Below, piece after piece: positions 52,401 through 61,400 of a DNA stretch of 64,000 nucleotides; within the stretch, counting starts at the first letter, position 1, and every line of letters starts with the position of its first letter. A program made the position numbers and the translations under genes. The notes beneath the pieces are model-generated. The model worked only from the letters and a program-made list of their open reading frames with translations. It was not told the DNA's origin and searched no databases. This DNA comes from Undaria pinnatifida (Eukaryota; Sar; Phaeophyceae; Laminariales; Alariaceae), in the NCBI GenBank assembly GCA_012845835.1, contig JABAKD010000013.1, forward strand, positions 15,359,016 to 15,423,015, in the 5' to 3' direction.

Positions 52401-55400
52401 GTCGGCCCCAGCACCAATACCGATCTAAGAACCAACAAAAGCAACACAACACAACACTTGCCTCTCCTGTCGTCGCTACCCCAGTCACTAGAACCTTGAG
52501 AAGCTCTCTCCGGTTGATGGCCTCGAGACTCATCTCCACGCGTGGTTTCACCCGCTTAAGCCCCGGTCCGGACTTGCCGAAGAGCGAACTCAGCAGCCTG
52601 CAAACGGCATCATCGCAACGACGGGGGCGACAAGGAGCAGGTAGATACGTCATACAAAGAACTGCAGGGTAACTAGAGCAAAATGCGGCCGAATCTGACC
52701 CATTGAGTCTTGATACACATGCAGATAATCTGCTAAAACGCGCAAACATCTGACAGAAAACAATATAAAAAGCGCATGCCTTCATCATAGCGCAGAGGGT
52801 CATGCGTTCTAGCAGGCAGGCGGCGTCCTTGCGCCAAATCCGTTTCTTGCCAAACCAAAAAAGTCTTATGGCTGTGTTACCACGCCATTTAGCAACTATC
52901 CAAGACCTTATCATTCATTTCTTCGCATCGTCTTCCCGAATCCGGAACAATCAACCTCCCTCATCTTCATCACCCCCCCAACAAAACAGTATAGTAAAAA
53001 AATCAAGTAAATCCCCTGTGTACGTCACGTCCATCGTCACGGTTGCAGACTCTACCAAGAGCGCAGAAAGAGTCACAGAGCAGTATGATTTCCAGCTCTC
53101 CATAACGTGGAGTACGCGCGGTGACACATGCCATACCTCCCCGCTTGCTAACCGAGCGCACACAATATACTAGGGGCGCAGCAAAGAGACACAGCATACT
53201 GTCCAGCTCTTCTTGGAGTGGAGAGGGGGGGAGGGTGGTACTCATTTCATGCATAGCCGTAGTCTTGAAACTTTTTGACCCTCGCATCCCTACAGTGCCG
53301 GGACGGAGCACGTCGGGCTTCACCGATCAGGCAGACATCCCGTGCACCAAGCGCGGAGCACCGTGAGGTGTTCGGCGAGTCGCACGAACGGTGGGCTGCA
53401 TCCTGCTAAGGACCACGTGTGAGGCGGACGTCGGCACCTTGTGCGTACTTTCTTGCATGTGGATAACAGCTTCGACAGCAATTTTTTTTCTGGAATGGCC
53501 ACGTCCAGAGGCGGCAGCAATGGGTATACTATGTAACTGCCTCGTGGGTGCCTTACCATATACACGCTACATGATATTACCACGTTTGCGCAGAGGTGAG
53601 GTTCTCCACCCCGCACAATATGATCTAACTCGACCACCATCTCGGGTATCGCCAAAACAAACGCGAAAAAAAAACGGCACCGTGGATGTCTGCTGTAGCT
53701 CAAGTAATGAGAGGTGTGTTTTACAGCATCGTCGATAACCGATGCTTTCCCCGCAAGAGAGGCTGGAGAGGAGGGGGGGGAGGCATCAAAATGTCGTCCA
53801 AAATAGCTAACAACAACGAGCATGGGCAACAAACAAGTATTTCCCCACTCTCGTACGCTCAAATTTAGCAGACGTGGGTCTCAGATGTTCCGACTTAGGC
53901 CGTGTCGAGACCCGAAGATAGAGACAGGCCAGCGGACCAGAAAACGACATCGATAAAGACATGTCACACGAAACATTCGTGTAATGGCGTCATGCCAAAA
54001 ATTGTCCCTTCCCCTTTGTTATCATACTTTTCACATTCCAGCTAAAATTGTTGGAGCTTCTGCCCTCTACGGCCATCTGGCCAAGCCTTATGGAACAAAC
54101 CTTCCCGCTTGCTCCCCGAGTGTAACGGAGTTGGCACTCATAGCAGTCTCCTTTGCCGCGTCCGCCGCCGCGATACTAGCAACCTTGGTGGCCTTGTCCA
54201 GCATCAGCAATTCTTCCTCGGGAGAAAGGCGGCAACGGGCAGACACGTGACCTCGCCTCGTCACATACAGGTGCGCCTGCTCGCATAGAAAAATCACGAT
54301 ACAGCCAAAAGGGTTTGGGGTTTGTAATATTCAAAGTCTTCACGGGGTAGAGTGGGTTCCGTACGTTCATAATGCAGAATGGATCACATAGGTACCGGCG
54401 GCGAAAAGTAGGCCATGGGGAGTCATTGACTCACCTGCGCGACTCGCGCCTTTCATATCTCGGATGCTCGGAACATTTTGAGGCTTAGTACGAGCACATT
54501 AGGAAACTTCACATGGAGAACTCGGTAACAGCACGAGTAATCGATTCAATTGTTGGTTGTTCGAGTTGCGTTCCCACAGCTCGTTGCGGCCGTGACAATA
54601 CTCTAAGATCCTCTAAGCTGCACGCACCTGACGTATTACAGACAAATCTGAGGCGAGCTGCGCTGCAATAGAGCGATAAATACAGGCCTGTTTCGGGATA
54701 CGGATTATGACAAACTTGAAGACACGACATAGAAGACCAGGCCTAACAAAGGCTCCAGGGCTGGCACAAAGCCCCTTGGCCTCTATAGCTACCGCTTTTC
54801 ATGCCGGGCATGTTCGGTATTGCATGGCCAACTCTTCTTACGGTATTTGCTATCTGTCACGGGTGTTGTGACCGCAGAGCTTGGTGTCAAACTACGGCGA
54901 ACAATCGGTGGAGACACCGGAGGTGCTGGCTGTTGATAGGCAAAAAGGACGGTTCAACGTCGAGAAAATACAGTCACACTTCAATCACAGACCTGCTGCA
55001 CAATATCCCACGGAAGTGCGGCCGACATCTCCGGGCAGGGCGCAGCGGCGAGACTGAGCTTGAGCCGGCAAGCGACAGCGTCCGGATGGTGCTCGTGTTC
55101 CAGGTGACCCAGCCACTGAAGGCTTCCCGCCTCCTCTCTGCCCAGAGGAAGGTCCGTTACGCACCCCTCCACCATGGAAAACACCTGCAACAGTATAAAA
55201 TGTTAGCATAATGTTCGGGAAAATGTCATCGTGCAAATCGACAATCTGACCAACAGGTATCAATAGAGCTCTGCCCCCCCACCCAACAAAAAACAAGGCG
55301 GACCAGCCACAAACCTTCTACAGCATGGAAACACGCAGAGTCGCAAGAGGACGACGTTTTACTGACACCCCAATGCGACCTGCGAGCATAAATATACCGA

Positions 55401-58400
55401 TTATGTCAGGGGTAGCGTACCTGGTCATACTGCCCTGCGACAAATCTGGACACGAGAAGGTAAAGCGCTGCTGCAAGGGATGGCGTGGACACGAGGCAGC
55501 CGCTGACGTGCACAGGGTACAGGTGGTGGCGGGCCCCATCCCCCACACAGCGCAGCCACCACGGGTCGCACCGGTTTAAAATGACCTCCCCGGAGAAAGC
55601 AATGCCCTGCGTGTTGACGTACGACCACGGGCGAAGGTGTGGGTCGTCATATCAGGGTGCGCACATGGATCGTTCGATTGCTAACAGCCATCTTTCTTCA
55701 CAGTGAGAGGGATGCGATGTACAGTGGTGTGATGACGCACAATGCCAAGGTGTATCACGCGCTCTCCATCAAAAGTAACAAGTCAATGTCAACTGTTCCA
55801 CGGTCGGGGCTGCCCCCCGCAACTGCAACGAATAGGTATTCGACACATCACATGGAAGCATGACCTCAGTTACTCGTCTTCAGCAGTGTGAGCGTTTTGC
55901 CTCGCCTAAGCGAGGAGAACAAGCACTGACATTTGCACGCGGGGGTTTTTCGCGCGCACAGAGTGTTTTCTTCCGCCAGCCTACCTTCACTTCGCCATCC
56001 CCTCAGCCCAAACGTGGGAGGTGTCTCTAGTAGCAGTGGGAACCGCGCTCCATCTCGAACAGGATGCATGATGAATGAGTCAAATGACTAAGGGAAGCAA
56101 CCCCCGCTCCCCCTCCCGCAAGAGTCTACGTTCTTACGACAACAGTCATGAATGATACAATGATGACACCCCTTCCTAGAAGAAGGAGATAAGGTAAGCA
56201 ACACGTTTTATGTAATATTCAAGATGGAAGAAACGAAACGAGCGTCGAAATGTTGGAGGTGCATCCATTTGGAGCATAAATGATGGTCCGCCTCGAAAAG
56301 GGTGCATGGTCAACGGCCAAACGCCTACGGCAAGCAAAAAATGATTACGTCCCCCGCGACCCCCTACCTCCGAGTACACGAGTTCACCCCTCCGTCCCCC
56401 TCTTACCTTAGACTCTGGCCTTCCTGGAAGTGTGGCAGACGGGAGCAGCAAAAAACGGTCCTTCTCGGAGTTCTCTAGCAGCAGCGACGCTGGCAGCCCC
56501 TGTTAAATTCGCCAACAGCAACATTTTCCACAGCACATACCGGTCAGTCGTGGCGACGCTGGATAGCTGGACATAGTCCATGGCACAAGCTGGGGAGTCA
56601 AGGCGGTGCAGGAGAGCTGGGCAGCTCTACGAATGCTTCAGGGGGCGCCGCAACGGGAAATCAAACGTGGAGTGTACTGCAAGACGGCCCCGATACGTTG
56701 CGTAGCCCGCCACGCGAGCACTGTCCCAAACGCGTTAAACCTTAATATTGCCGCAACTTTTCAAACCTGAGCGCGTAGCATGTGCCACGCTTCACACCTA
56801 GCGTGCTTTCAAACAAGCAACCTTACAGGTAGCTTTCCCGCACAAAGCCTTATCGCCTGTCGGGCCCATTGACGCTAAATCCAAATATGTTGTCTCTGAA
56901 AGCATGAGCGCAGTTCTAAAGGGGTCAAAGAGGGGCTATGCATGTGGTCTAGTCTGAATGCGGGTTACGCACATGTACCACTAAACACCACTCGTAGCAG
57001 AAAATGTGACTCGCCATCAAGAACACATTAGGACAACAAAGCGCAGGGTCCAACAGGTGTCACCACTCGAAGTGTGCAAAGTAAACGTGGGAAAAGTGCA
57101 AACTGCCCGGCAATCGTTCAACACCGCGTGGAAGTACTGAACAGTGTGCCCACAAGAATGATGATGTCGGGTATGACTAACCTGTACGAGACGCGTCATC
57201 TCTGCCCCCTCAGGTCCGCTGATAAACATGCCCGCGTGCTCCAGGCTGTGCAGTCGCACCTAGCATGGGTAGATAGAACGAGGTCCAATGAAAACGATCG
57301 CACAATTGTGAAACCGAAACTTAAGCCGTTGCAAGTAGTCTTTCAGCGCGAACTGGAACATTTAACAGCGCACGACGCCATTGCATTTTCAATCATTACT
57401 TCAACTTTCCATCTTCCGGACAAGCTGTGGACACAGGTCTCGTCCCTTTTCCCCCCCTGTAGGCGCCTTTATGCCTATCGTGCAGAGGGTTCAGCCTTCC
57501 CACTGCTCGTCGATTGTCGTCGAATATCAACAGCTAGCGTCGACATTGCCATCTGCACCACGCGTGACACCTTGTCACGCAACGGAATGGCACCTAAACC
57601 GGCTACAAACCTCTGCGCTCGCAACACCGACTCCGTCTTCACTACCAGGAACCGTAGGCCACTAGTGTGTGCGCGGTAGAGAATTCCACCCAAAACAAAC
57701 AAGTCCACGCCGGCGTAAGTCGCGAAATAAAAACAAACACAAAACTTGAAACTTCCAAAGAGCAATGATAACTAGCCACTCCCACGAGTGACACTGAGCC
57801 GCTGAAATAACGCCCATAGAAGTGACTACCAGATGTTAATAGTAGCGACTACAGTAGTATCATACTCAATTATACCGTGGCCTTGATCGGACAATAGGGT
57901 GAGGGAAGGACACGGCAGAGGAACTCACCTTCCCTCCGGGTCCGTCGGCCTTAGCTTCGAAGCGCAGTTTCAGGCGAGGAAGCTCGACAAAATGCATAGC
58001 GGCCGCGTCCTTGCACGCGAGTACAGGGTCTCGAGTCCACGCCAGCACGTGGCTGAGACCGTCCAGGCGCAGCAGAGCCCTCGCCAAGGTCTTCATCGGG
58101 CTGTTTGTTGGTGACGTCGCGTTGTGGAGATTGCAGTGATAACGGGAGCGTCATCGGATCGGCGTTCGCTATTAATAGCTCATTTACTGCTGGAAGCATA
58201 AAACTTGTGTATTTACAAGTATTAACAGTGTGCTCCCTAAAGTCATGGGGGCAATTCTAGTGGGATTAAGCACAGCAAAACAAAGGGCTTCCCTGCAGCA
58301 GCAAAAGGTGGTGTACGCAGCGCAATGGAAACCAGGTAGCACTTTAAATATAACAACACCCACAACGCAGGTTGAGCAAAAAAATCCATCCTTTTCCGAA

Positions 58401-61400
58401 AGCAAACTAGGTACCAGAGGGCAACATAGCACGGCTGAAACCAGACTACGAACGTCTTCCACGCGCTCAAGCTTTATCCGCTTAAAACCGCACCCACCGT
58501 TTCGAGAACACCCTAGTTAGATTGAGAGTCGGATTATTTTTCGCAGTAGGAGCAGGAACAAGGACGCCTACCCATACAACTTCCCCCGCCATCAGCACAA
58601 CCCAGGAGCTTCGCTTTGAACACAGATAATGGCATCGTACGACCGACGGAAGGCCAAACCTACGGTAGATTGCACTAGTCATTGTTAGGGTCCACGGCTG
58701 TACCCTATGCCTTTTGTGTTTTTTCGGATTCACAATGTATATACCACCGTACAATAGTTTTTTGTTACGCTGCGCCACGACAAAACCGTTAAAAGCCCGC
58801 GTTTGAGCGAGATATGATTCAGAGCCACTCGCGGCTAATGTAGTGGCCTACACTCGTCAATGAAAATGGGGGAATAACACCATGAATAATGCTATATATA
58901 ATACCATGTATAATGCTATGAATAAAGCTACGTAAAATACCATGTATAATACTATGAACAACGCTATAATACTGAGGACTTGGCCATATTCTGATATAGT
59001 GGGGAACCCGGTGTAAGAGCATCCGGCATAGGAGAAAACGGACTGAAGAGCGGCCAAATTGGCTAGTCACGCCTAGACTAAAAAACCTACCAGGTAGCTG
59101 GTGTCCAATACCCAATTTGAGATAAGAGCGGCGCGCAGATAAAAAGCGGCAATACTGGCGTGTTCCGAGGCACTCTTAGATTGGGTACCCCACTGTACAC
59201 CGGTCCGCCCCATACCGACACCTCACCTGCCGTCTGGCACGAAGAGCAAGTTAAGCAGCGTCGATTCCTCGGCTCTACCGGAAGACTCCCGCCCTTCCGA
59301 TAACCTCGCCGTATACCTCCCATTCCCAAGCGACCCCCCCTCAGCACCCAAACCTCCGCTCCCGTGCGGCGCCACTCCCCCCGTCCCCCCGCGCAATGCC
59401 ACTAGACCTACGAGAGTGTCCAGTAGCTCTGCTTCCGCAGCAGCCGCTTCCTTTTCGTTGTCTGCCGGGTCAGTCCTTAGGGCCGGCCCGTTTCCGACAT
59501 GTGTGTTGTTACCGTCGAGCGGCGCTAACGCTGTAGAAGTGTTTACATCTGCGAAGGAGCCGGCGGATGTGTCGACCGTGTCGGGGGCGTGGACCTTGGC
59601 CAGGCTCGGCAGGGAGACATCCGGGAAGACAACGCGGGTGATAACGCCAAAGGCTTCGCTGTGCCCGTGCCCGGTCTGTCGAGACGCAGCAAAAAAACGG
59701 AGGAGATAATACGAGGAAGCAAGGGACGGAGAGTGAGTTTTGAGCTTGCTTCTCTGACTGTCGTGCTAGCGACGTCGATGACATCCTTAAATGACTTGTT
59801 CAAAAATACCGGGATATGTTAAATGTGCCTTCTTGTGTGCATCACAAGAACGTCGGACACATCGACAGAGCAAGACACAGAGAAGACTTCGCGTGTTTGC
59901 CAGCAAGCTTGGGACACATCGACGCTATCGCGACACACACACTAGTATGGCAGGGACAGCGTCACATAGCAGGAGAAGCGCCATAACATATTTTTTTGTT
60001 TTTAGGGGAGCCGTACAATGGTAGGCATCGAATAGTACCAAGGTCTACCACAGTAACACTAAGAATCAGAGGTTCGCTAAAAATAACACCAGAGGTCCAC
60101 AGCGACAACTCAGGGCGAGAAACTCGCCTCATCCTTCTTCAGGTCCTTGAAAAGCCGCATCTTGATCAGAGTCAGTCCCGCTCCTTCTTGCCCCTCCTCT
60201 GCTTCGTCATCTTCCATGCTCTTGTTGCCGCCTTGCCTTGCCTCGCCATCACTCTTATCCGCGTCCTCCTCCTCTCCCTCTTCCTCGAAGATAAACTTTT
60301 TTCCCGCCCGCCTGTACCGATTGAGCTTCGATGGCACTCCCACCAACCCGTCATCCTACCAGACCGCCGGGGAATACGAGTAGCACAAATCCTTGTTTTT
60401 GATAATTTCTTCATCATGATAAATTTGAAAAAAGGACTTTTCAAGTATCGTTAACTAACTTACTTTGTGGGAGACGAAACTAAAGTGGGCCTCTTGGTGA
60501 TCGACACGGTTCGCCGTTTCGTATGACCCGCAGGAACCTTCCGACAAGGTCGTTATCCCACACCAAAAAGCGCCGTACGCCACGGCAGCACCGTTGTTTC
60601 CCGCCACCGAGTTAAAATCGTCCCACGATACAGCTGGCTATGGAAGTGTGGTGAGCTCGAACGGTAGCATTACCAATTCACCGTAGGACAGCAACTAAAA
60701 AAAAACGACAAAACGTTTGCACTCGCATCCGTTTCTGCTTCGCACAACCTTTCCCATGGATTTATTTGAACTGGTTACTAAATATCGCGCTTTGCGTTTC
60801 TGTGCAAAACATTTGCGTATTAGCCTATGGAAATGCATAGCCTCCCAACGGAGGTACAGTGCGCAGCCACCGACCAGGGCATACACCAAAAAATGACAGC
60901 GACGTTTTCCTTGATTTCCGCGCAAAAACACCAACAAAAAAAGAAATAGCATAATAGCATACAAATACTTTACCTGGTACTGCCAGAAGTTGAAGGATCG
61001 AAGCAGCACTTCCGGGACGATACCGAGCAGCAGTCGAGATGGGATGCGCACCGATTCCCCTGCCCCCTTCACCTGCGATCGGGATAGAATTAATCCAGAC
61101 GGAGAAAGCGTCGTTGTACATAGGTTAGTCCTTCCCCTAGAGAGAAAAGCACCACCACAAAACTGACTTCTACTCGAACGATGCTACCAACCTGTTGTCA
61201 CGATGCCAGTCTCTTTGTTACACAACGCCAAAATACGTAGACCCCTGTCGATGTCGCTGAAGCCGGACCATGTCCGCCGCCACCGCCCATCGAACAAAAC
61301 GCAACCAAGACTCATCCCACGGTCAGGGGGGGGGTGGGTACTCAGTTTGTACATGGCCGTAGTCGTATGACTGTTCGACCCTCGCATCCCTACAATGCCG

